From: Heterohyrax brucei
Taxonomy: Eukaryota > Chordata > Mammalia > Hyracoidea > Procaviidae
Reading direction: 5' to 3'
Assembly: GCA_028571685.1 (NCBI GenBank)
Contig: CM053141.1
Span: 78,787,833-78,851,832, forward strand
Length of the DNA: 64,000 nt
Part shown: positions 42,363-52,932 of the stretch, piece by piece
Position numbering within the stretch: the first letter of the stretch is position 1
Layout of the letters: every line of letters begins with the position of its first letter
Made by a program: the position numbers and the translations under genes
Notes under the pieces: generated by a model
Databases searched by the model: none
Seen by the model: the letters and a program-made list of their open reading frames with translations, nothing else
Told to the model about the DNA's origin: nothing

Positions 42363-43799
42363 TACCAAACTCAATCCATGACTTCTTGACCATGGCTTAT
42401 ACTTTTATTATACAAGTATGATTGAAACTAACATTTTGGACTATTGAATGAGGCTGAAATTCACTTCTGGAAATGTTATAAGACATACATGGTACATGCA
42501 TTGGAAATCTATTCCAGAACTTTTTACGTAATTTCATCATTTCTGTACATAATGTCTCTGTATGTGTTGTTTATATGGATGTGCTATTTGTGAAAAAAAA
42601 AATGCTGTCTATCTTAGATTCCCTTGTATGTTGATGTTTACTGTTTACCTCTCGAAGGACAACTGTGTTTTTGTTTTCGTGATGTAGGGGAAGTGGAACC
42701 TGGGATACTCGTTTTTTAATTCCACTTCTTACAGCTGCTTAGTAATATGTTATATCCTGTAGAAAGTGCTGACACTCAAAATTAAGACAGTGGTTTCAGA
42801 AATAGAATATCAGAGTGCTGGTAGAGTACCCTTTTATCCTGTTACATTTTGTGCAGAGAAAAACCAAATCAGGCATATTTTAAGGGAAAAAAAAAAACTT
42901 AACTGAATCAGATGGAAAATGTATTCCATTTTCTTTTACTTATATCTGTCTGATTTTTGTGAATAAAAATTGGCAGGTGGTATTTACTAGGTTTCACTGT
43001 TAACAGTGAAAATACATTAAAAAATATATACTTGTCCATCTATAGTTGATGAGCGGTGATATTAGTATCCACTTTACATGCATGTGCATTTTTCTTTCAG
43101 GGTTCCCACCCCCCAGACTTTTGGATGTCTGGCTTTTAACCTTTCTTCTTGTTACACTGAGAAATTCTTCTGTTAATCAGTATTTTAAAGTAAAAATATC
43201 TGAAGCAATGTGGCATTTTTAGGTATTGGTCGTGCTATGTGATAGTTACTTTGTAAATGTATTTTGCTTCCCGTTTTTCTCCCCTTTCCTTTGTTGTTTC
43301 ACTTTTACTGTAATTTCACATCCTCTTAGTCAAGTAAGTTGAAAAATAATGGTGTAGAGTGTCCATGTTGCTATGGTGATAGAAGTTTGTAAAAATATAG
43401 CTTATTCTCATCCTTATTTAAGGTGTTTATTAACACTCGTTGTTAATAAATGATGATACTGACTGAAGTGCTCTAAAAAATGCCATATATATCTCATCTT
43501 CAATAGATCCATTGCTTTCTAGGCTTTTACTGTCTATGAATATAGATAATAAGTGTTGAGAGATATTGAAATGTTTGCAGTTATTAAAGACCAAGAGATA
43601 ATTTAAAACTATTTGTCGTGTAGTAGGTATTTAGTAAATGTTTATTGATGAATGAAATAAGTTCTGTTGGTTGATGATTGAAGGGAAGTTATAGAAATTG
43701 CATTAACAATGCTGAGAGAAAAATATCACTAGCACAGCTAAGATTGTTTAGAGACCAAAGAAACAAATTCTGTCATAGCCTTTGGAGAGGAAGAAATGC

Positions 43800-43976
43800 C
43801 ATTTGTTCAGTGCCTACTCTGTTTCCAACACTGTCATAGGTTCATTACATTTATTATTCCACTCCACGAAAATCCTTTTCTTTATTTTTCATGTAAGGAA
43901 ATTAAAGTTCAAAGATGTTAAATAAGTTGCCCAAGGCCATAACTAGTGATTAGTGTAGCCTAGACTTTGTACTTCT
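43800..43976 (-). repeat. MIR element
   Basis: Reverse-complement MIR with 'aaggaaattaaagttcaaa', 'agttgcccaaggccataac' and 'agcctagactttgtacttc'. Confidence 0.75.
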
Positions 43977-43985
43977 GTATGCTGT

Positions 43986-44009
43986 CTGACTTGACAGCAC
44001 TTGGCTGGC
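43986..44009 (+). mobile_element. 24-bp SINE 3'-tail micro-insertion
   Basis: The insert holds only 'ctgacttgacagcacttgg' and the tail end. Perfect 8-bp repeats TATGCTGT flank it (43978-43985 and 44010-44017). It lies at the edge of a MIR. Confidence 0.65.
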
Positions 44010-44344
44010 TATGCTGTTAGTAAGTATAATGTTAAAAAGAAGAGGAAGTGGAAGAGATAAATGCAGAGCACACACAATGTCTATGAATATAGTAGTCATT
44101 AAAAATTGAAAGAAAATATTTTTAAAAACTGTTGTCATTTTAGGCCATAGCTGTATATTTAGCATATTGATTAAGAATGCAGACACAAGAGACAATCTGT
44201 ATTTGGATTTCAGCTTGGAAACCTGTACTCATGGATGAATTATGTATGTTCTGTAAGTCTCCATTTCTTTATCAACTTTATTGTAGACATTTTATTGGGA
44301 TAATATATAGTTAATGAGTTATCATGAGAAGTAAATGAGAGAAT

Positions 44345-45055
44345 GGCTTGAAGCACTTACTGGTGAAAGTCAAAGACTACAACCTTCAATACAGATTATG
44401 CCTGAACTTGAAGAAAACAAAAATTCTCACAAGTGGACCAACAACAACATTATGATAAATGAGAAAGAAATCGAAGTTGTCAATAATTATGTTTGACTTG
44501 AATCACCAATTTCCATTGAAGCAGCAGTCAACAGTTCAAATGCACCTTGTGTTGGGCAAGTCTGCTGTAAATACTGTAACAATTTTAAAAAGCAAATCAA
44601 TTTTTATGTGCCTTTGAGAACTAAGATGGCCAAATTTTTAAATCGCCTTATGTGCAGGTATGAGCTGGTCAATGAAAATGTAAGACAGAATATTCATGCA
44701 GTTAAATTATGAGGTTGGTGAAGAATATTGAATAATACCAGAGATTCGAAAAAGCATAAACAACCCAGTCTTAGTAGAAATACAATTAGAATGCTCTTTA
44801 GAAGTAAGGATGGCAAGACTTTGGCTTGCTTACTTTGAATGTGTCATCAGGAAAGACCAATAGTTATAAAAGGACATCATGTTTGGTAGAGAGTCAGCAG
44901 AAAAAAAGAAAACCTCAATGAGATGAATTGACACCGTAGCCAAAATAGTTTAACATACGAATGATCCCGAGGATGGTTTGGTATTGAGCAGTGATTTCTT
45001 CTATTATTTAGGTAAGGTTGCTGTAAATTGGAGCTAAGTCAGTGGCAACCAGCGT
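44345..45055 (+). pseudogene. RTE1-type LINE, 3' third
   Basis: Starts in the RT region ('ggcttgaagcacttactgg', 'aagaaaacaaaaattctca') and ends with the SINE-like core 'taaattggagctaagtcag'. Strongly diverged, with no usable frame. Sense to POLK. Confidence 0.85.
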
Positions 45056-45319
45056 TAACCATTATTGACATGTGATAAGTTGTTAGAAAAATATTAGTTA
45101 TCATTTTTTACTTATTTTTAATCATTTGTAACATATTAGCCATCTCTTTAATGTATTTAATGTTTTAATCCTTTCCAACTTTTGAGGGGTTGGCAGTATA
45201 TTAATATTGTATTCCATTATTAAAAAGTGAAATTGTTCTCATTTTAGAAAAAGGCAACGAAGGGAGAGAAATTCTCAAAAGAAAAGCTCTACAGCTCACG
45301 TGAAATAAGATTTTATTTT

Positions 45320-45535
45320 ACTTTTTTTGTTGTGATTGAGTGAAAGTGTACAATCAAGTTTAAATCTGCATGCCCACATATGTGCAACTCCTTGTACTCT
45401 CCTTGCCTGGTGACAGCACACTCCTCCTCCTTTCCGTTCTCTGCATGTCATACACTGTTGACAGTCTCCTGTCCCGTCCTCTCCACTGTCTCCACTCCCC
45501 TCTCGTAAGAGGCTAGTAGGATGACATTCTGTAGA
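45320..45535 (-). mobile_element. 5'-truncated L1 3' UTR end
   Basis: Minus-strand terminal 215 bp of the L1 3' UTR: 'gtgattgagtgaaagtgta', 'cctggtgacagcacactcc'. Confidence 0.88.
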
Positions 45536-45994
45536 TGTTTATTGCATGAAATTTTGTGTTTGTACTCTCCTGTCCAAAACTGTGTTCTTTTTGTATGTCT
45601 TTGACAATTCTTTGATTTTAACCTCTCAGTATATTTGGAAAACTGATCATTTGTGTGGCTGGAGGCAAACTGATTTAATGTGAGTATTTTAAAACCTAAA
45701 GTAGATTCTTTCATTTGAAGTAAAAGGTAGAATTATCTGAAGTAGGTGAGAGGAGTCAACTAGGTATGTTGAGTTTTGTCAGTCTGATTTGTTTTAATGT
45801 TAATTTGAAGATAGTTAATGACATTGTCCATTACATTTTACTTTTTAAATGTGATTCCTAATGTAAAAAATTATCTGAAAATAGAGGAGGTATTTTGTTT
45901 CTTTCTCTCTATTAAAAATGTTTTATAATTAAACATGCTTTCCTCTGCCCCAGTTATTGTATAACTTCAGATACACTTTTATGCTCAGCTAAAT

Positions 45995-46054
45995 GAACTG
46001 TTTTGCTTTCTTTACTGGCATGGCGAACTGTTTTGCTTTCTTTACTGGCATAGC
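45995..46054. repeat. 30-bp tandem duplication
   Basis: A 27-nt stretch beginning GAACTGTTTTGCTTTC is repeated perfectly with a period of 30 bp, two copies. The lack of mismatches suggests it is recent. Confidence 0.92.
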
Positions 46055-46159
46055 TGGTTTTCTTCTTAACCATGTAGTTTTCCTTTCATTTTGTTTGATT
46101 CTTTTTATAACCTGCCTCAAAACCTTTTGAAAAGAAATGGATAAGTAGGCAGGTAGGGA

Positions 46160-46470
46160 AAAAGGTAAGCTAAAATATGATCCAGCCATACTATATAATA
46201 TCATACAGCCATTAAAAATGATACAATAGCTGTATGTTTAAATGAAATTAATCCCATGATTATGAGGGCAAAAAAGATTATAAAACAATTTGACTAACAT
46301 GATCTCATTTTTGTGTAAAATACATCAAGGAAAAGACAAAAAGATACTAAATGAAATACACCAAAATAGTTAATGGGTCTCACTAGATTGTGGCATGATA
46401 GATTATCTATTTCTGTGTATTTCACTATCAAATTTTTTTGTAGAAAGTGAAAGATTTTGTCGCTAGAATA
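46160..46470 (+). mobile_element. Possible ancient L1 3' fragment
   Basis: Word order such as 'gatccagccatactatata' and 'cagccattaaaaatgatac' suggests an old L1 ORF2/3' UTR. Very diverged. Confidence 0.45.
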
Positions 46471-47071
46471 TTGAAGCTGATTTAAAAGAATTTAATGAAA
46501 TAGAAATTACAAAATATTTATAAAATAGTGTTTATTAAGTAAGTGGAATTATACATATAAACTATCAGAATATACTGGATGGAAATGAAAACTTGAAATA
46601 AACTAAAATTATATATAGTTCTATTTTATATATACATATGAGAAACATTTTTATTTACATATAAAAATGCATAATTATATATGGAGAGAGATGAACTTGT
46701 GCTCTTCGTACCCAGTTGTGGTTTACATTTAAGTACAGTAACAGAACCATCAGTGCAAATTTTGCCTTAGAATTTTCCTTCACACAAATTTTCCTGAAGT
46801 GACTAACCAGAAAACAAACAAAAAACTTGTCTTTTTATAAATAATTATAAATAATGCTTTCCCTCAATTTTCTAAAATCTCTTAAGAGAAATGTAGGCTC
46901 CCCGCCCCCCCCCCTTTGATAGATGACTTTACTTGCACTTTTAGGTAAGTAGTATCTTATAAAAATAATGGTTTGTTTTAGAAGCCATGGTGATTAACAA
47001 AATTGCCCTCTGTATCAGCAGGAAACTCTGTAGTTGATTCTAGAATTTTTCTTAGTAGAGTGTTTCTCGGA

Positions 47072-47215
47072 AATACTGGTGGCATAGTGGTTAAGTGCTA
47101 TGGCAGCTAACCAAAAGGTTGGCAGTTCAAATCTGCCAGACAGTCCTTGGAAACTCTGTGGGACAGTTCTTCTCTGTCTGTAGGCTCTCTGTGAACTGAC
47201 TTGACAGCAGCGGGC
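47072..47215 (+). repeat. AfroSINE
   Basis: Plus-strand copy 'aaatactggtggcatagtgg' with 'aaggttggcagttcaaatc' and 'ctgacttgacagcagcggg'. A few bases around 'ggctctctgtgaactg' are deleted in the 3' core. Confidence 0.9.
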
Positions 47216-47339
47216 AGAGTATTTCTCATAGTTCAGGGTGCTCAAAAACCTTTTTAATGTTCCTTAAATGATTACACAGTTTTTAGTAAAATCTGAAAAG
47301 TTTCTTTGTTTCATATTTTTCATTTGAAGACTTGTTAGA

Positions 47340-47638
47340 GTTTGGAGGGTCTGGTAGCAGTGTTTCAGTGGCAGAATTCTGGTCTTCCGTGCTGGAGACC
47401 CAGTTGTGAATTCTGATCTAGCAGTACTCCTCATTTTAACCGCTGCTTGTCTGTCATTGGAAACTTGCTGGTTCTATTACTGAACGGGCTTCAGCAGAGC
47501 TTCGTAAGACTACAAAGGCCTAGTTATCTATTTCCAAAGATCAGCCAGTGAAAACCCTGTATCACAACAGTCCAGTCTGCCATCAACCATGAGAAGAGTG
47601 TAGGACTAGGCAGTGTTTTGTTCTGCTAAGGACAGATC
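47340..47638 (+). repeat. AfroSINE, second type, near full length
   Basis: Head 'tcagtggcagaattctggt', then 'ctgcttgtctgtcattgga', 'gcttcagcagagcttcgta', 'gatcagccagtgaaaaccc' and an RTE-like 3' start 'aggcagtgttttgttctgc'. It shows the SINE/RTE fusion that lets RTE enzymes mobilise it. Confidence 0.85.
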
Positions 47639-47639
47639 A

Positions 47640-47850
47640 TCAGAAGTGGATTCTTCCCCGACAGAATCTTCAGATAAAACTGTAGCCCTGGCCAACAGTT
47701 TTACAGCAACTCATGAACCAGAGGCACCAGGTAAGTTACACTGGGAGGAAGGAGGATTAAATGTATAGCTTACTCTCAAGTTCTGTAGTTACCTCATCAT
47801 GAGTCACATTGCTCCACAGACTGTTTTGAGTAGCGCTGTTATAAACTGTT
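47640..47850 (+). repeat. Inverted repeat, left arm (ancient LTR-like fragment)
   Basis: It matches the reverse complement of 48583-48800, with shared words such as 'cttcagataaaact', 'ggccaacagtttta' and 'actcatgaaccagag'. The composition resembles the 3' part of MLT1-type MaLR LTRs, but I hold that family call lightly. Confidence 0.7.
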
Positions 47851-48059
47851 GTACAGAAAGGCCAACTTGATGGCAGATAGCAACAGACTTTTAGAGCATG
47901 CACCGAATCACTATGTCTCTTAAGAATGAATTTAGACATGAATTGTGTTTTTTATTACAGTAATGTATGGTTCATTTGTTGCCATTCATACCACTTGGAT
48001 ATCAGTTCTATTATGCTGCAAAACTACTGACCTTTTCTGTGAAGTTTTACTAATTTTAG

Positions 48060-48260
48060 ATTGTATGTTTATAGTGTAGTGCTTAAGTGTGAGTATTTTG
48101 AAACTAGACTTGGAATACAATCCCAAATTAGCCAATCATTAACTGTATTATTTTATTTAAGGTATCTACTAAATCCACACCTCAGTTTCCTCATCAATTA
48201 TGTGGATTAAATAAGGTAATACATGTAGATTCTGTAAGGTCCAAACATTAGTTTTTATAA
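48060..48260 (+). repeat. MIR element
   Basis: Plus-strand MIR: 'tagtgtagtgcttaagtgt', 'cacctcagtttcctcatca' and 'ggattaaataaggtaatac'. Confidence 0.85.
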
Positions 48261-48582
48261 GTACTGAGTATGTAAAAAGCTAACTGAGGTGTTACCTTTA
48301 ATTTCATTCCTTCTATATATTAATCTTCACATAATTCATTTATTCAGCATAAGTCTGTTAAATAACAAGCTCAGTGGCCTAGTACTGTTTTTGTCCTAGA
48401 CAGATTTTACCATCTGGAGTTACATTCTAATTGTACTAAGTGCTACTAAAAATACTGCTTCATTTTTTCTCACACAGATTCCAGGGGGGAAAGTTATTTG
48501 GCATGTGAATTATTTTTATTAATGTGTTTTAGTTTTTCACTTTTATTCAGATGAACATATTGATAAATCTTTAGTGTGCAAC

Positions 48583-48810
48583 TGTTTATAACAGTGCTAC
48601 TCAAAATATAGTCTGTGGACCAATGCTGACTCATGATGAGATAATTACAGAACTTGAATGTAAACTATAAATTTATTCCCGCCTCTCCTCCAGTGTAATT
48701 TATGTGATACCTCTGGTTCATGAGTTGCAGTAAAACTGTTGGCCAGGGCTGCAGTTTTATCTGAAGAGTCTGTGAGGGAAGAATTCACTTCTGAGCTCCT
48801 CACAGCACTA
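48583..48810 (-). repeat. Inverted repeat, right arm (ancient LTR-like fragment)
   Basis: Reverse complement of the arm at 47640. The arms even share the outer words 'gtttataacag' and 'gctactcaaa'. It abuts the mariner structure at 48815. Confidence 0.7.
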
Positions 48811-48814
48811 AGAG

Positions 48815-49375
48815 GGCTGACAGTTAAGTTTGCGAACTCATCATAGAAAAAAAGTACTACATACCGCACTGGTGAATATCACTGTGTTCACCTTCAAAGT
48901 ACTCCCCTTGGGAGGGTATACACTGAGGCTAGCGCCTAGTCCACTCTTCAAAGCAATTTTGGAACTCTTTCTGGAATGGCCATCAGAGCTGTCTTCGTAT
49001 TCCCTTGATGTCCTGAATGTCATCAAAATTTCTTCTTTTCAATATTTCCTTTATCTTTAGGTGAAGAAAAAAGTCACTGGGAGCCAAATCAGGTGCGTAG
49101 AGAGGGTGTTCCAATACAGTTATTTGTTAATTGGCTAAAAACTCTCACAGACAACTGTACAATTAAATTTGCGAACTTGTCACCTTGCGACTGTGTGCAA
49201 TGCCATTCCAGAAAGAGTTCCAAAATTGCTCTGAAGCGTGGTCTAGTAGCTGACATCAGTGCATAGCTTTCCAAGGGGAATACTTCAAAGCTGGCTATAG
49301 TGATATTCAGGAATGAGGTATGTAGCACTTACGACAATTAAGATTGCAGACTGAATTGTCAGACCTCATATGTCA
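48815..49375. pseudogene. Mariner remnant in an inverted (head-to-head) arrangement
   Basis: On the minus strand, 49160-48819 encodes the same transposase C-terminus as the copy at 11725 (stretch from YSPDLAP-like to EFQN-like residues) and ends in an inverted-repeat-like 'gagttcgcaaacttaact'. At 49165-49345 the plus strand carries a second copy of the last part ('agagttccaaaattgctct', 'ccaaggggaatacttcaaa') followed by its own end. Both halves are dead. Confidence 0.75.
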
Positions 49376-49611
49376 CTTGACAGGTGACATCCCTAGATTG
49401 AGTAGTCTAAAAGACAATGTGATCATCCAAAATGGAAGCCACAGTTATTTTATATAGCCCATCCTGGGAAGTGACATCATATTATTCTGTATTCTGTTCT
49501 GCAGAGGCAGATCGTTAAACATGGTGTTTTTAGTTGGTCATACCTTTAACTTGGTTTTCCTATCCTCTGTGAAATGTTACTGGAGATCATTAGTATTATT
49601 TAAAACAAACA

Positions 49612-49660
49612 AACAAACGAAAAAACCCACAGTGTCATCATGTCGATTTCAACTCAGCAA
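49612..49660 (-). repeat. Short AfroSINE 3' end
   Basis: AAAC-rich leader and 'cacagtgtcatcatgtcga', the reverse-complement SINE end only. Boundaries are unclear. Confidence 0.55.
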
Positions 49661-49790
49661 TTTCTAGTTCAAATTTTGTTCCTCAGTGTAGTGTGCAGTA
49701 TAAAAGTGCTTCATGTGATGGAAGTGACTGCAGCATTTGGCAAACTTTCATAACACTGTAGCATGTGCAATTTTAATAACAGTGTCAGTG

Positions 49791-49887
49791 CATAATAAAC
49801 AGATTACTGGCATTGGGCACCATTCATAATAAACAGATTACTGGCATTGGGCACTGTTCATAATAAACAGATTACTGGCATTGGGCA
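49791..49887. repeat. 34-bp tandem repeat, three copies
   Basis: The unit CATAATAAACAGATTACTGG... starts at 49791, 49825 and 49859. The copies are almost identical, differing only in the four bases before each junction. Confidence 0.95.
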
Positions 49888-50109
49888 AGTAGTTTCTGAC
49901 AAACAACAACTTGGTAGGTTTTACAGATATGCCGATATCATTATGGCTTATAATTCTGGAAGCTAATCAATTTAAGCTCTTTTTAATAAAATATAGTACT
50001 TTATTTTGACCTTTTTAGAAATTATAGGTACATAACCAGAGCCAGATTTTAAGGCTAAGAATTGGGTTGTTTCTGTTCTTAGTCTTAAGACTTTGCGTAA
50101 GGAAGGTAG

Positions 50110-50300
50110 TAAACTGCATGGTTCTAACCAAAACCAAAAAACAAACCTGTTGCTGTCGAGTTGACTCTGTCTTATGGCAACCCTATAGGACAGGGTACAA
50201 CTGCTCCCTAGAGCTTCCAAGGAGCACCTGGTAGATTCTAACTGCCTACATTTTAGTTAGCAGACATAGCACTGAACTACTACACCACAAGGGTTTCTAT
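50110..50300 (-). repeat. AfroSINE
   Basis: Reverse-complement copy with an AACC/AAAC-rich 3' tail, 'cctgttgctgtcgagttga' and 'ctacaccacaagggtttct'. Confidence 0.92.
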
Positions 50301-51452
50301 GGTTCTAAACTCTCCTGAAATACATGGATGCTATTTTAAGAGTCTTCTTGACTCCCAGCCCTTTTTAGGCTTGGTTAGAATAATAGGAACATTTCCAGCA
50401 ACTGTTATTGTTGTTAGGTGCCATCAAGTTGGTGATAACACACAACAACCATGTGTACAACAGAATGAAACACTATAATATCCTGCACCAGCCTCAGAAT
50501 CATTACACTTGAGACCACTGTGTCAGTTCATCTCATTGGTGGTGTTTCTCTTTTTTTCTGACCGTCTACTCTGCTGAGCATGATACCCTTCAAGGATTGG
50601 CTCGTCTTGATAACATGTCCAGATTAGGTGGGAAGTCTCACCAACTCACTTGTAAGGAGCATTCTGTCTGTACCTTTCCAAAGACAAATTTATACATTCT
50701 GCTGGCAGTCCATAGTATATTCAGTATTCACCAACATGGTAATTAAAAGGTTTCATTTCTTCAGTCTTCCCTATTCATTGTCCAATTTTTGCATACATAA
50801 TGAGGCTTGGGTCAGGCATGCCTTAGTTGTCAAGGTGAGATTCCTGCTTTTTAACACTTGAAAGAGATCTTTTGCAGAAGATTTACCCAGTGCAATGCAT
50901 TCTTTGATTTCTTGACTCCCCTTTCATGAATGTTGATCATGGATCCAAGTAAAATGAAGTTATTTACAACCTCAGACTTTTCTGTGTATATTATGATGTT
51001 GCTTATTGGTCCAGTTGTGAGGATTTTTGTTTTCTTTATGTTTAGATATAATCCGTACCAAAGACAGTGGTCTTTGATCTTCATCGGTGTTTCAAGTCCA
51101 GTTCCCTTTCAGCAAGCAAGATTGTGTCACCTACATATTGCAGGTTGCTGATGGATCCTCTCCAACCCTGATGTTTCATTGTTCTTCATACAGTGCAGCT
51201 TCTCGGTTTATTTGCTTGGCTTGCAGATGAAATAGGTATGTTGAAAGGATACAACCCAGATGCACACCTTCTTGCCCTTAAACTGTTCATTGTCCATTTG
51301 TTCTGTTTGACTGCTTCTTGATCCGTGTAAGAATTCCTCCTGAGCATAATTAAGTGTTCTGAAATTCCATTCTCTACAATATTATCCATTAATTTGTTTT
51401 TATCCCCACAGCTGAATGCGTTTGTGTAGTCATTAAAATACTGGTAAATATC

Positions 51453-51933
51453 TGTCATGGATTGAATTGTGTCCCCTGTCAAAATGTGTGTAGTGATTTG
51501 ACTAGGCCCTGATTCTTAGTATAGTGTGATGTTCCTACAGGCTATAAACCGTGCCTCTATGGTATTAATAAGGGAGGATAGGTGGTAGTTGTGTTGGTGC
51601 AGCTGGACTCAGTATTTAAGACTGTATTGTCTGTTGAGGCAATCTCTTACGATATAATGGAAGGGAAACAAAGAGTTGGGGACTTCACACCACCAAGAAG
51701 CAGGGCCAGGAGCAGAGCACATCCTTTGGAATGGACCTGGGGTCCTGTGCCTCAGAAGCTCCCAGTCCAGGAAAGATTGATGACAAAGACCTTGCAGAGC
51801 CAACAGAGAAAGCCATTCCCTGGAGCTAAAGCACTCAATTTGGACTTGTAGCCTATTGGTTTCTGGCAGAATAAAATTTCTCTTTTTAAAGCCATCCACT
51901 TGTGGTATTTCTGCTATAGCAACACTAGCTGAC
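51453..51933 (+). mobile_element. MaLR-like LTR inside the RTE
   Basis: Starts 'tgtcatggattgaattgtg', contains 'gagttggggacttcacacc' and 'cagaataaaatttctcttt' (polyadenylation-type signal), and ends 'gcaacactagctga'. A T-rich run follows. Confidence 0.75.
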
Positions 51934-52389
51934 TTTTTTTTTTTTTTTACATATTTTTATATTTTATGCTTTCAACCAAAATCCACTGCACATCAGCAAT
52001 GATATCCCTGATTTCACATCCTGTTCTGCCTCCAGCTTAAAATTTCTGGCAGTTCCCTGTTAGTATGCTGCTGCAGCTGCTTTTGAATGATCTGCAAAGT
52101 TGTGCTGATGTGTAATATTAATGATACTGTTCAGTAATTTCTGCATTCAGTTGGATCACCTTGCTTAGGAGTAGGCATATATAAGAATCTCTTCTTGTTG
52201 GTTGGCCAGGTAGCTGTCTTCCAAATTTCTTGGCATAGTGGAGTGAATATTTCAGCTCTGAATTTGTTAGTTGATATTCCATCAGTTCTTGGCTCCTTGT
52301 TTTTGCTAGTGCCTTTGATAAAACTTGGACTTCTTCCTTCAGTATGGTTGTTTCCTGATCATATTCTGCTGTTAATGTGATTAAACACT

Positions 52390-52932
52390 ATTTTAGTCAG
52401 CTAGTGCTGCTGTAACAGAAATACCACAAAGTGGGTGGCATTAACAAAGAAAAGTTTAGTCTTATATAGTCCAGTAGGTTACAAGTCCAAATTCAGGTTG
52501 TCTGCTCCAGGGGAAGGGCTTTCCATCTGTCAGGCTCTGAAGGAAAGTCTTTTGTGTTGCATCTGTCCTTGGTCGGGAAGCATCATGGCACAGGAACCTC
52601 AGGTCTGAAGGAGGCCCTCTACTCTGGGGTCTGCTTTCTTGATGGTGTGAAGTTCCCAACCCTCTGCTTGCTTCCTTCTCTTTTTATCTTCCATGAGATG
52701 AGAGGATAAAAGATAGTATAAGCCACACATTGGGGAAACTCCCTTAGCAAGGGTGTTACAGTCCTGCTCTAATCCTCTTTTAACAAACACAATCATCCTA
52801 TGCTTCAGCCACAGGCAGTGATTAGGATGTGTAGCATAGGAAAATCACAAAATATCAGGAATGATGGCACAGCCAAATGGCCACACACATTTTGGGATCA
52901 GGGTGGGGGGGGAGCACAGTTCAATCCTTGAC
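52390..52932 (-). mobile_element. MaLR-like LTR inside the RTE, opposite strand
   Basis: Reverse-complement unit from 'gctagtgctgctgtaacag' to 'gttcaatccttgac'. Flanking AAACACT at 52383-52389 and 52933-52939 is a plausible target duplication. It contains a run of nine G near 52904. Confidence 0.78.

Noticed and set aside
48645-48869. Shared peptide-like stretch in the inverted repeat arms as a gene relic
   Set aside because: The nucleotide match extends beyond the frame, and the sequence resembles the 3' part of MaLR-type LTRs.
49791-49887. Spaced repeats resembling a CRISPR array
   Set aside because: The units are directly adjacent with no variable spacers, in a mammalian intron; it is a simple tandem repeat.
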